A stretch of 7,877 nucleotides of DNA from the NCBI GenBank assembly GCA_017964325.1, contig JAGCSE010000133.1, positions 1 to 7,877 of the forward strand, given 5' to 3'. Source of the stretch: Victivallales bacterium (GTDB taxonomy: Bacteria; Verrucomicrobiota; Lentisphaeria; Oligosphaerales; Oligosphaeraceae). The position numbers were made by a program, and so were the translations under genes. Under the pieces are notes generated by a model that was given only the letters and a program-made list of their open reading frames with translations, did no database searches and was not told the DNA's origin. Below are positions 1-5,978 of the stretch, in pieces. Every line of letters starts with the position of its first letter. Positions within the stretch are counted from its first letter, which is position 1.

Positions 1-1988
1 ACCGGTTTCCATGCGGCGATGCGCGGCACGGTGACGGTCAGATTGTCGCTCGCTTCGTCATAGACGCATTTGGCGGGAACGGCCGCCTCCACTGGACGCG
101 CGATAAGCGGCGCGCGCATTTTCGGATGGCGCACATGCAACGTCAGATCGCGTGTGCGGCCGATCGACAGGTTGATGACCGTCACGGAATCAATCTTGCC
201 GTCGTCATCGACATGCGGCAGGACGCGGACGGCCTGGCAGGTGTCGAGACGGACAGGGACGGTGTGGTTGGAGATGGCGTCCAACGCGTCCAAAATGGCC
301 TGTCGGCGGGTGGTGGTGGGGAATTGGATGAACGGATGGACGATGGCGATTTTCGTGCCGAACGTCGTGGCGGCGACGCATGCGCCGTATTGCAGCGCGG
401 CAGGCGCGATTTCATCGCTGATGGGTTTGTCCGGAATGACGGGCTGTCCATCTACGATTTCGATAAGTCTCGCCGTCTCAGTGGATTTGGCAAGATGGGC
501 GCGGGCCTTCGCCGCATCCGGAGCAATTTTCGCCAGCGCTTCAGGGAACTGCTTGGCGAGTGCGTCGAACGTGTCGGCGGGGATGATGACAGGCTTCGCG
601 AAAAGTTTCGGTAAATCATCTTCCGTCATGCATTGCACGGTTTTGGGCGTGACCAGATAGGCGTCCGGTTCGTCTTCCTCCACGGTGATCGGAATGCCGA
701 ATGCGGCGAGATATTCGTCATTGTTGTCGTCGAGATTGAAGCTGTTGTGGTTGTAGGCGTTGGATCCGAGAAAACGCGCAAGCCCCGCCAACCGCGTGCG
801 TTTCGTGGAAGCGGCGACGAGTTCCAGATACGGTCGCCATTGCGACAGTTCGTGCGAGAAGTCGTCGTAGTAGTCCAACGGTTCATGATTGTCGGAGCCG
901 TAGTAATATTCGGACAGACTGTCGCAGCCTGACGCCAACGCCAGCGTGGATTCCACCATGATGGCTTCAGGGCTCTTGTGCAACACTTTGCGCGTGTAGT
1001 TCTCCTGCTCGTAGCAGATGGAGCCGACGAAGCCGTACCGTTTGCAACGGGCCGCCTCCCGGGCGATGCTCATGGATTTATGGATCATGCCGCGAGGCGT
1101 TTCCTCCGTATAGAAAAGCGCTCCTGGACGGATGCCGACGGACTTATGTTCCTTTCCAGAAAGCGCTTCCAGTAGCGGACGGTAGTTGTTCCCGCAGAAA
1201 AATGCATTGGCCCAGACCGACTGGTAGGCCAACCTGCAATCCGACTGCAAGTCATCCGCCGCCTTGCGGGACTGTGCCGCGTAGATGGCGATGGCCTCCG
1301 CATTGAAGGCCGCCCACTGGCCGCGCAACGGCTCGATGACGGCTGGTCCGAAGATCCTGTCCGCCAATTCCTTGCGGGAATAGTTGGTATTGTGTTGGCG
1401 GTTGAATTCGGCGATGCAGCGGTCGCAGAAGCATTCCTGGGGCTTCGAAACACCGAGGCGGAGATCGTCGTCAAGCCAGTAGGAACTGGGCTTCAAAATT
1501 TCCAAAACGGTTTTCGTGTATTCGTAGGCGAACCGCTGGACGTTGGCGGAACGCGGGCAGAGCTGCCCGGGCAGCAGGGTGCCGTTTTGGTCGCGCATGA
1601 AATCGTCCGGTTCGAAGGGGAAAAGGCCAGGCCGTTTTTTCATGAATTCCGGGCTGGTGCCGTGCCCGACGGTGATGCCCTGCTGGAAGGAGAGCTTGAT
1701 GCCGTATTCATCGCATTTTGCATGATAGTGGTTCAACGGCGGAACGGCTTTGAGGAGGGTGTCGCGTGACGCGTAGCCTGCCGCGCAGATCCACACTTCG
1801 TCACAGGTGCCTGGATATTTGTGGGCGATGTCCAGTATTTTGTCGAATATGGCTGGATATTTGTTGGCGACGGATGCATGGCGGATGACGATGAATGGCC
1901 ATTCAGTGTTTTTCATGGTTTGTTCTTGTGCGTGCAAATGGAAAATGACGGAAAAAATGACAAAAATTTTGAAAAATTTAGAAAACAT
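1..1988 (-). CDS. Secreted glycoside-hydrolase-like protein (C-terminus beyond window)
   Basis: The minus strand is open without a stop from the ATG at 1988 to the window edge, giving 662 visible residues. I chose this ATG because the first 20 residues form a signal peptide: lysines at 4 and 7, a hydrophobic core rich in I, F and V, then HLHA before QEQ. An AGGAG lies 10 bases upstream. A second in-frame Met at 1916 (MKNTEW) would discard the signal. Residues about 30-400 read like a TIM-barrel glycosidase-type domain: WLDDDLR near 171-177 supplies three consecutive Asp, followed by a Cys cluster ECFCDRC (185-191), and CYEQENY (about 325-331) offers further acidic residues. Residues beyond about 470 look like a beta-rich accessory region. 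I associate this style with large glycosidase-like families of Lentisphaerota and related PVC bacteria, acting on polysaccharides outside the cytoplasm. No GH family number can be assigned by eye, and neither substrate nor catalytic pair is known. Confidence is high that it is a gene, moderate for the function. Confidence 0.85.
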   Translation of the reverse strand, partial: MFSKFFKIFVIFSVIFHLHAQEQTMKNTEWPFIVIRHASVANKYPAIFDKILDIAHKYPGTCDEVWICAAGYASRDTLLKAVPPLNHYHAKCDEYGIKLSFQQGITVGHGTSPEFMKKRPGLFPFEPDDFMRDQNGTLLPGQLCPRSANVQRFAYEYTKTVLEILKPSSYWLDDDLRLGVSKPQECFCDRCIAEFNRQHNTNYSRKELADRIFGPAVIEPLRGQWAAFNAEAIAIYAAQSRKAADDLQSDCRLAYQSVWANAFFCGNNYRPLLEALSGKEHKSVGIRPGALFYTEETPRGMIHKSMSIAREAARCKRYGFVGSICYEQENYTRKVLHKSPEAIMVESTLALASGCDSLSEYYYGSDNHEPLDYYDDFSHELSQWRPYLELVAASTKRTRLAGLARFLGSNAYNHNSFNLDDNNDEYLAAFGIPITVEEDEPDAYLVTPKTVQCMTEDDLPKLFAKPVIIPADTFDALAKQFPEALAKIAPDAAKARAHLAKSTETARLIEIVDGQPVIPDKPISDEIAPAALQYGACVAATTFGTKIAIVHPFIQFPTTTRRQAILDALDAISNHTVPVRLDTCQAVRVLPHVDDDGKIDSVTVINLSIGRTRDLTLHVRHPKMRAPLIARPVEAAVPAKCVYDEASDNLTVTVPRIAAWKP

Positions 1989-1998
1989 GATGGAATGG

Positions 1999-2003
1999 CT
2001 CCT
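1999..2003 (-). promoter_or_regulatory. Ribosome binding site that decides the glycosidase start
   Basis: On the minus strand AGGAG stands 10 bases before the ATG at 1988. The internal Met at 1916 has no such motif, so this site supports the upstream start that adds the signal peptide. Confidence 0.6.
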
Positions 2004-2043
2004 ATTAGTAGGTGTTGCGCCGCTGAAACACGCGTATGACTAT

Positions 2044-2071
2044 AGTATATACGCAGGACGGCGGAACGCAA
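2044..2071 (-). promoter_or_regulatory. Candidate sigma70-type promoter for the glycosidase gene
   Basis: Reading the minus strand, TTGCGT (2071-2066) and TATACT (2049-2044) are separated by 16 bases, matching 4 of 6 and 5 of 6 consensus positions. The leader to the ATG at 1988 would be about 50 bases and contains the palindromic hexamer ACGCGT. It is a match by eye only, in a bacterium whose promoters may differ. Confidence 0.4.
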
Positions 2072-2112
2072 CAATCTTTGCGTGGGAAATGCGCATGGGG
2101 ATCGAGAGGGGC

Positions 2113-2177
2113 GCACTCCAGTGCGACCGCAATGGGAGGAGAGGGAGATGGGAGGGTTGCGCTCCTGCGCGACCGCA
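2113..2177. repeat. Pair of covarying hairpin repeats upstream of tmRNA
   Basis: A 19-base unit occurs twice, at 2113-2131 and 2159-2177, 46 bases apart, with 16 of 19 positions identical. Each copy folds into a 4-bp stem with a TCCA or TCCT loop followed by the identical GACCGCA. Two of the three differences are the two partners of one base pair (A-T in copy 1, G-C in copy 2), so the stem is preserved. The third lies in the loop. Purine-rich GGGA stretches follow each copy. The rest of 2072-2270 holds no gene; its last 70 bases are AT-rich and probably carry the tmRNA promoter, but I find no clean -35/-10 pair. Confidence 0.6.
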
Positions 2178-2270
2178 TAGAGGGATGTGGGATTTTTCCA
2201 AAGGATTTGTTTTTTTCAAAAAGCAATATACATTAATAAATACCGCAAGAAATTGTTGTGACCTTTCAAT

Positions 2271-2626
2271 GGGGGCGAAATGGTTTCGACTGCCTAGGCA
2301 GATCGCGGGTGGCATGCAGAGGATGATCGTGGGCCTCTTTAATCATCGGTCAAAAAAATAACTGCGAACGATCAAGAATTCGCCTTCGCTGCTTAGTCCA
2401 GCGACGTCTTCACCCGGATGTCTATTAAGGGATGAAGGCGTACGGAATAGACTGGTCATGAAGCCGTGCCAACGGGCCGATTGACGAGACCTGACAGATG
2501 GCTGCTTCTTCCGGTGTGTGTGGGCGCCACCGACCCGGAAGACTAAGATTGAATCGCGTCCTAAGCATGTAGAGGCCTTCGGGACGTCTTTGTAGGACCC
2601 GGGTTCAACTCCCGGCGCCTCCACCA
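2271..2626 (+). ncRNA. ssrA: Transfer-messenger RNA (tmRNA), one-piece
   Basis: tmRNA with SmpB rescues ribosomes stalled on broken messages and tags the unfinished protein for proteolysis. The 5' end carries the hallmark GGGGGCGAAATGGTTTCGAC. Its first seven bases pair with CGCCTCC near the 3' end (one G-U pair), followed by discriminator A and an encoded CCA at 2624-2626. The T arm is CCGGG-TTCAACT-CCCGG. A short reading frame after AAAAAATAACT encodes the tag. The length of 356 bases is ordinary for a one-piece bacterial tmRNA, and there is no sign of the permuted two-piece form. The gene is followed directly by a hairpin terminator and then by a transposase. The tRNA-like 3' end is a classic integration target for genomic islands. 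Confidence 0.97.
2364..2396 (+). other. ssrA: tmRNA tag-peptide reading frame (ANDQEFAFAA)
   Basis: Ten codons from GCG to GCT followed by TAG encode ANDQEFAFAA. The resume codon is an alanine codon (GCG), just after an A-rich upstream determinant. The hydrophobic tail FAFAA matches the style of degrons read by ClpXP and related proteases (the E. coli tag ends in LAA). The frame and the stop are unambiguous. Confidence 0.93.
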
Positions 2627-2636
2627 TTTGATAAGC

Positions 2637-2690
2637 GGCGGGTATTTTGGACACATAAAATGAGAATCCAAGATACCCGCCTTATTTTTA
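2637..2690 (+). terminator. Hairpin terminator after tmRNA, possibly bidirectional
   Basis: GGCGGGTATTTTGG (2637-2650) pairs with CCAAGATACCCGCC (2668-2681) over 14 positions with one G-U pair and a 17-base loop. TTATTTTTA follows on the plus strand, as expected for intrinsic termination of ssrA, which ends 10 bases upstream. On the minus strand the same hairpin lies directly behind the transposase stop (2688-2690) but has no good U tract, so it would be weaker in that direction. Whether the hairpin belongs to the chromosome or to the insertion sequence is not settled. Confidence 0.75.
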
Positions 2691-3899
2691 CTCCTGGCGC
2701 AAGACAGAGTGTTTTTCTGTTATTGTCGTTTGCTCCATAATCCCTTTCCCTTTCTGAGTTTCTTGTTGTCGCCAGTATTCAGTCTCAATCTGCATTGGAG
2801 TCTTGTCCCCCAGCCTTTCATGTGGACGCATTCCGTTGTAAAACACGGCGTATTCCCTGACATCCTTTATGAGTTCTTCCACGGATCTATAGAATTTATG
2901 GGACAATTCCTCACGCTTCATGCAGGCAAAGAATGACTCATTGACGGCGTTGTCGTGGGGAGTCCCAGGATGGGAAAATGATTGGGTAACCTTCAATTCA
3001 CGCAAGTAAGAGCGGAACATGTAACTTGTGTAGTTTGCCCCCTGGTCGCTGTGGAGCATAAGCGTCTTTGGTTTCCCTCTCTGCTTGTAGGCGTTGTCAA
3101 ATGCCTCCATAAGCATATCACTTGAATTCTGGTTGCTGATTTTCAATCCTACAATTCTACGGGAAAACAAGTCGAGAATCGCACAAACATAGTAAAACGC
3201 TTCGTTGACCCTTACATACGTCACATCGCTCACCCATACTTGATTAGGGGCTGTCTGCGTGAATTTCTTCTTCAACCTGTCAGGATAGTACTTGTACTGC
3301 CTGTTGGCCGATGACCAGACTTTCAGACGACACTGCTTGCAGACCAGGTTCATCTGCTTCATAAGTCTGGCAATCCTTTTTTCGCATGCCACAATGCCTC
3401 TTTGCGCAAGCACCACCTTGATTTTATGCGCACCGAAGCGTTCATGGCTTTCCTCAAATATACCTTTGACAAGCGGACGAAGTTCATCATCCTGTTTTTC
3501 AAGCAGAGTCTTTTCGGGACTTTTCAAATGGTGGTAATAGGTGGAACGACGCAATTTGAGAGTCCTGCACAGGATATGGATGCTGTATTTCCCAGACAAT
3601 TTGTCTACCAATTCGCACTTGGCCTTGGGTGAAAGCATTTCAGACATATTGCAGTCCTCGAATATCTGAACCATTTGCTTCAGTCTTTCAGACTCCGTGC
3701 GTAACTGGTATATTTGTCTAGGAGTTATGGAAGGAAAGGCATTGACCTGACGTGGTGTCCCGTCATCAAGCCACCGATAAGCAGTTGCACTTCCAATACC
3801 ATATTTTCGACAAAGTTTTTTGATTCCAATTCCCTGGTTATGTTCTACTACAAACTGTACACATGTCTCCTCGTTGGAGAGATTCTGGTATTTTTTCAT
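2688..3899 (-). CDS. IS3-family transposase, single-frame orfA-orfB
   Basis: This 403-residue DDE transposase cuts and joins insertion-sequence ends. Reading from the Met at 3899 (MKKYQNL), an N-terminal helix-turn-helix covers about residues 5-50 (IKKLCRKYGIGSATAYRWL). A linker with LRTESERLKQM and a second helix-turn-helix (VDKLSGKYSIHILCRTLKL) follow, then the rve integrase fold. The catalytic triad is visible: D in WVSDVTYV, D in LHSDQGANY and E in NAVNESFF, with exactly 35 residues between the last two (DD35E, IS3 family). The frame stays open upstream to 4145, but those extra 82 residues run antisense through the phage-like scrap at 4004-4111 and look non-coding, so I start at 3899. IS3 elements usually make OrfAB by a -1 frameshift; here both parts lie in one frame. 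No clear ribosome binding site is visible. The protein appears intact. Confidence 0.93.
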   Translation of the reverse strand: MKKYQNLSNEETCVQFVVEHNQGIGIKKLCRKYGIGSATAYRWLDDGTPRQVNAFPSITPRQIYQLRTESERLKQMVQIFEDCNMSEMLSPKAKCELVDKLSGKYSIHILCRTLKLRRSTYYHHLKSPEKTLLEKQDDELRPLVKGIFEESHERFGAHKIKVVLAQRGIVACEKRIARLMKQMNLVCKQCRLKVWSSANRQYKYYPDRLKKKFTQTAPNQVWVSDVTYVRVNEAFYYVCAILDLFSRRIVGLKISNQNSSDMLMEAFDNAYKQRGKPKTLMLHSDQGANYTSYMFRSYLRELKVTQSFSHPGTPHDNAVNESFFACMKREELSHKFYRSVEELIKDVREYAVFYNGMRPHERLGDKTPMQIETEYWRQQETQKGKGIMEQTTITEKHSVLRQE

Positions 3900-3943
3900 T
3901 CTTGAAAATTGGCAATGATGGTGATGTTCCTCGGTGATACTTT

Positions 3944-3960
3944 CTTTGATATACTCAAAG
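3944..3960 (-). promoter_or_regulatory. Small dyad upstream of the transposase
   Basis: CTTTGA and TCAAAG form a 6-bp inverted repeat around a 5-base TATAC centre, 45-61 bases upstream of the transposase start. It may be an operator or part of the promoter; nothing further supports a role. Confidence 0.25.
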
Positions 3961-3974
3961 GCAGACTCATTTAG

Positions 3975-4003
3975 TTTACTGCTCGCGAAGCAGTAGCGGT
4001 AAG
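3975..4003. repeat. 29-bp direct repeat, copy 1 (wHTH-coding scrap)
   Basis: This segment matches 4255-4283 at 27 of 29 positions in the same orientation. The second copy lies inside the AlbA_2 gene, where it encodes LTATVSRAV of the winged-helix recognition region. Read the same way (minus strand), copy 1 encodes LTATASRAV and then hits a stop three bases beyond the repeat. One difference is synonymous and one swaps V for A, which suggests a remnant of a related gene. The segment contains a small hairpin, TACTGC/GCAGTA. Confidence 0.7.
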
Positions 4004-4111
4004 ATGGATCCAGTGAACCCGAAGACAGGCGAACCCTACGGCAAGCGCTTCGGGTACGCGTTCCAGATGGCCTTCTACCGCGCCGTCCTGCGCGAGGCTG
4101 TTGGCGAAAAA
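4004..4111 (+). pseudogene. Scrap of a probable phage RecE/PD-(D/E)XK-type nuclease
   Basis: The plus strand encodes DPVNPKTGEPYGKRFGY followed by AFQMAFYRAVLREAVG, which looks like real protein with GC-rich codons unlike the AT-rich bases either side. An aromatic-x-x-Q-x-x-F-Y helix of this kind is typical of the end of RecE/Cas4-like PD-(D/E)XK exonuclease domains in phage recombination modules, where it follows the catalytic D, E and K. None of those catalytic residues is present: about 36 residues survive, with no start of its own and an unrelated tail running to 4231. The family call is from memory of the motif and is tentative; that this is a broken gene fragment is more secure. It sits between the 29-bp repeat and the 3' end of the AlbA_2 gene. 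Confidence 0.5.
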
Positions 4112-4172
4112 TCAGAAACAGTTGCCTTAATGCTCTTGGAGTCATTATTCACGCAGCCTTTTTTGCCAAGAT

Positions 4173-5696
4173 TCAAGACAAAGACAATTTCTGATTCTGG
4201 CTGTGGGGATTGTCTGGATGTGACATCTTGATTTTTCCTTCGCTGACCAGTTCCTTTACTGCACGCGAAACAGTAGCGGTAAGGCGGGCGTATCCCAATT
4301 GCGTCGCCAATTCAGATGCAGAGAGCGCGCCTTTGTTTTTCAGGCACTTCAAAATTAAAGCCTTGACTTCTGCAAATGACCGTCGGTGTGATTTCGTTCT
4401 GTGAGAATTTTGTGTAAGCACGTCCTTTGTCTGGTGTGGAATAAATAGCTTGTGTACAGGAAGGATGACGAGGAAATAGTCGCGCTCAGCATTCGTTTCA
4501 AATATAGGTTTTTCAGAGCCATTCAGTTCCATTGCTCTCAGTATGTCAGGAATTCCTGTGTTGCGTCCTTCAACAAGATCCAGTTCGCGCAGAAAATCGC
4601 CAATGCGGCGGTTGCGGTTCTGACGGGCCACGAAATGATAGCGTTTCATGTCTTCGTCGGTGATAGAGCGGTCGGGGCCTGGCAGACTCAGAATTTCCAT
4701 TTTCTCTGGAGTGAGCGTAACGGTGATGGGTTCATGGATTTCATACGAACGATGATAGACGGCGTTGGAGAGTGCTTCCTCCACGGCCTTGTAGGGGATG
4801 TTCCATGTATGGATGGCCTCAGGCTGCCCGTCAACCTTGGTAATCTGCATCTTAAGCATGTAGTTTTTGATGTATGCCAGGGCATCCTGAAGCTGCTTGT
4901 CCAAGGGGCCTGTGAAGATCTTCTCGACCATTCGCTCTCCAGTGGGTACTGGCTTGTCCACGACCTCAATGCGGGCGTAGCGGAAAAAGTCATCGGGAGC
5001 TTCGTGGAAGAACATCAGCCCTACATTTAACGGCTTCTGGTATTCGGTTGTGCCGCCGACAATCTTCATGTCCTTCGCCACGTCCAGCAGCGGCCTGGAC
5101 ATCGCATCATCGTATAGGCGACTGCCGACACGGTGCAGAAAATCGGCGATGAGCGCAGGTCGCAAATCCTCAATGCTGGCAGCGTGGTTCATGCGGTCGT
5201 CAAACGGAATGCGGTTGGACAACAAGACTAGTTCACGTTCCTCCTGTGGACTCGCCTTGATGGTGCTTGCCATCTTTCGGATATAGTACGCCTTCTCTCC
5301 ATGACGGGACTTTTCAGTTGGAAACGAAACCGGGCATTTGTATGGACGAAGGTCGCCCCCTGGAATCCAGATGACAATTATGTCCTTTCCATCCATTACA
5401 TATGGCTCGACTATTGGCAGGTAGGAGGGTTCAATGAGTTTGCATTTGTTGATCAGTTCCTTGTTGATATGGTCGATGCGGCCAGCGGGAAGTCCGCAAA
5501 CGGGAAGGACAGGACGCCCATCCCGTTCTTCCACTCCAAGAACGATATATCCACCACCGCAGTTGTCGATGTCGTTTGCAAATGCGCAGATGGAGTGCAG
5601 CACGGCTTCTGGATTCCAATCCGCCTTGTACTCTATCCGTGTGGATTCAACAATCCTCTGCTCCAGAAGCAACTTTATATTGACAGGCAATGACAT
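4173..5696 (-). CDS. AlbA_2 (Schlafen-like) / GHKL ATPase-like / winged-helix protein
   Basis: The protein has 507 residues. The N-terminal AlbA_2 domain (about 15-145) includes ESTRIEYKADWN, the helix VLHSICAFANDIDNCGGG and the strand YIVLGVEE, the pattern of divergent AlbA/Schlafen nucleic-acid-binding domains. Residues about 298-410 resemble the HATPase_c_4 domain often fused to it: EEALSNAVYHRSY supplies the E and N of a GHKL N-box, then LPGPDRSITDEDM and VEGRNTGIPDILRAM follow. Residues about 443-495 form a winged helix-turn-helix (ALSASELATQLGYARL, then a recognition helix). The length is normal and the gene appears intact. GAGGG lies 7 bases before the ATG, supporting the start. Members are usually annotated as ATP-binding regulators or putative helicases, and some AlbA_2 proteins occur in defence or mobile islands; the biochemical role is mostly unproven. 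Here it is a single-gene unit between phage scraps, and a palindrome beside its start suggests autoregulation (inference). Confidence 0.92.
   Translation of the reverse strand: MSLPVNIKLLLEQRIVESTRIEYKADWNPEAVLHSICAFANDIDNCGGGYIVLGVEERDGRPVLPVCGLPAGRIDHINKELINKCKLIEPSYLPIVEPYVMDGKDIIVIWIPGGDLRPYKCPVSFPTEKSRHGEKAYYIRKMASTIKASPQEERELVLLSNRIPFDDRMNHAASIEDLRPALIADFLHRVGSRLYDDAMSRPLLDVAKDMKIVGGTTEYQKPLNVGLMFFHEAPDDFFRYARIEVVDKPVPTGERMVEKIFTGPLDKQLQDALAYIKNYMLKMQITKVDGQPEAIHTWNIPYKAVEEALSNAVYHRSYEIHEPITVTLTPEKMEILSLPGPDRSITDEDMKRYHFVARQNRNRRIGDFLRELDLVEGRNTGIPDILRAMELNGSEKPIFETNAERDYFLVILPVHKLFIPHQTKDVLTQNSHRTKSHRRSFAEVKALILKCLKNKGALSASELATQLGYARLTATVSRAVKELVSEGKIKMSHPDNPHSQNQKLSLS
4255..4283. repeat. 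29-bp direct repeat, copy 2 (inside AlbA_2 gene)
   Basis: This is the partner of 3975-4003, 280 bases away in the same orientation, with two mismatches. It is part of the coding sequence for the winged-helix recognition helix (minus strand, LTATVSRAVK). Confidence 0.7.
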
Positions 5697-5707
5697 CCTA
5701 TTTCCCT

Positions 5708-5721
5708 CATAATATATTATG
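5708..5721. promoter_or_regulatory. 14-bp perfect palindrome, candidate operator
   Basis: CATAATATATTATG reads identically on both strands. It lies directly upstream of the GAGGG ribosome binding site (5704-5708, sharing one base with it) of the AlbA_2 gene and directly against the 12-bp repeat array. A winged-helix protein encoded just downstream makes autoregulation plausible. The palindrome also resembles a -10 box on both strands, but a transcript starting from it would begin inside the ribosome binding site. Confidence 0.4.
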
Positions 5722-5793
5722 TTGACTCTCGCCTTGACTCTCGCCTTGACTCTCGCCTTGACTCTCGCCTTGACTCTCGCCTTGACTCTCGCC
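5722..5793. repeat. Six perfect tandem copies of a 12-bp unit
   Basis: TTGACTCTCGCC is repeated six times with no mismatch (72 bp). On the plus strand each copy carries TTGACT, one base from the sigma70 -35 consensus; on the minus strand the unit is GGCGAGAGTCAA. The array ends 25 bases upstream of the AlbA_2 start codon, so it lies in that gene's promoter or leader. The plus-strand translation (LTLA repeated) is an artefact of a 12-bp unit staying in frame. Perfect identity implies recent expansion. Confidence 0.9.
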
Positions 5794-5882
5794 TTAATAT
5801 ACTCTATGAATGTCTATTGCCTAATGTATCAAATGTTTTTCATAAAATTATTCATGTGGATAGTGTATGTGCGGATTTTCAG

Positions 5883-5978
5883 GATTCCGTTGGATACGAT
5901 GACTGTCGGCAATGTGGCCGACGATTCGGACCATCCAGAAACAAGGTTGGAGAAAATGAACAACATGTCATTGCTTGA
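5883..5978 (+). pseudogene. Possible C-terminal scrap with a CxxCG zinc-knuckle motif
   Basis: In the frame ending at the TGA at 5976-5978, the plus strand reads DSVGYDDCRQCGRRFGPS and on to QHVIA. The CxxCG pair looks like half a zinc ribbon. This tail would overlap the start of the Sak4-like fragment by about 20 bases, as neighbouring genes in phage operons often do. Base composition changes from AT-rich to GC-rich at about 5870, consistent with a junction. The frame has no visible start. This is tentative: the alternative frame, which continues into the Sak4-like protein, is also open. Confidence 0.25.

Larger units (their letters stand above)
2627..3974 (-). mobile_element. IS3-family insertion sequence, ends not resolved
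   Basis: The element must contain the transposase at 2688-3899 and lie between the tmRNA CCA (2626) and the 29-bp repeat starting at 3975, so these limits are outer bounds. I looked for matching terminal inverted repeats. The only similarity is a short AAATGAG core present inward of both sides (2659-2665 plus strand, 3967-3973 minus strand), which is too short to define the ends. No flanking target duplication was found. Confidence 0.5.

Noticed and set aside
70..1769. Several plus- and minus-strand frames under the glycosidase gene
   Set aside because: They are shadows of one continuous minus-strand frame with signal peptide and normal codon use.
2600..2626. Second copy of the tmRNA 3' end as an att site within the window
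   Set aside because: I looked for the T-arm and acceptor sequence through 2627-7877 and found no repeat of useful length.
2343..2654. Minus-strand frame of 103 residues containing VEAPGVEPGS
   Set aside because: It is antisense to the tmRNA tail; APGVEPG is the usual false translation of the opposite strand of a tRNA-like T arm and CCA end.
2648..2669. TGGACACATAAAATGAGAATCC as the left IS terminus
   Set aside because: It has the TG start common in IS3 elements, but it would cut through the 14-bp hairpin and has no convincing inverted partner near 3974.
3900..4145. N-terminal extension of the transposase by 82 residues
   Set aside because: It runs antisense across the phage-like scrap and the 29-bp repeat, has Arg/Ser-rich composition typical of antisense GC-rich code, and the helix-turn-helix domain begins only after 3899.
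5722..5793. CRISPR array
   Set aside because: The units are 12 bp and directly adjacent with no spacers, and no cas-like gene is visible.
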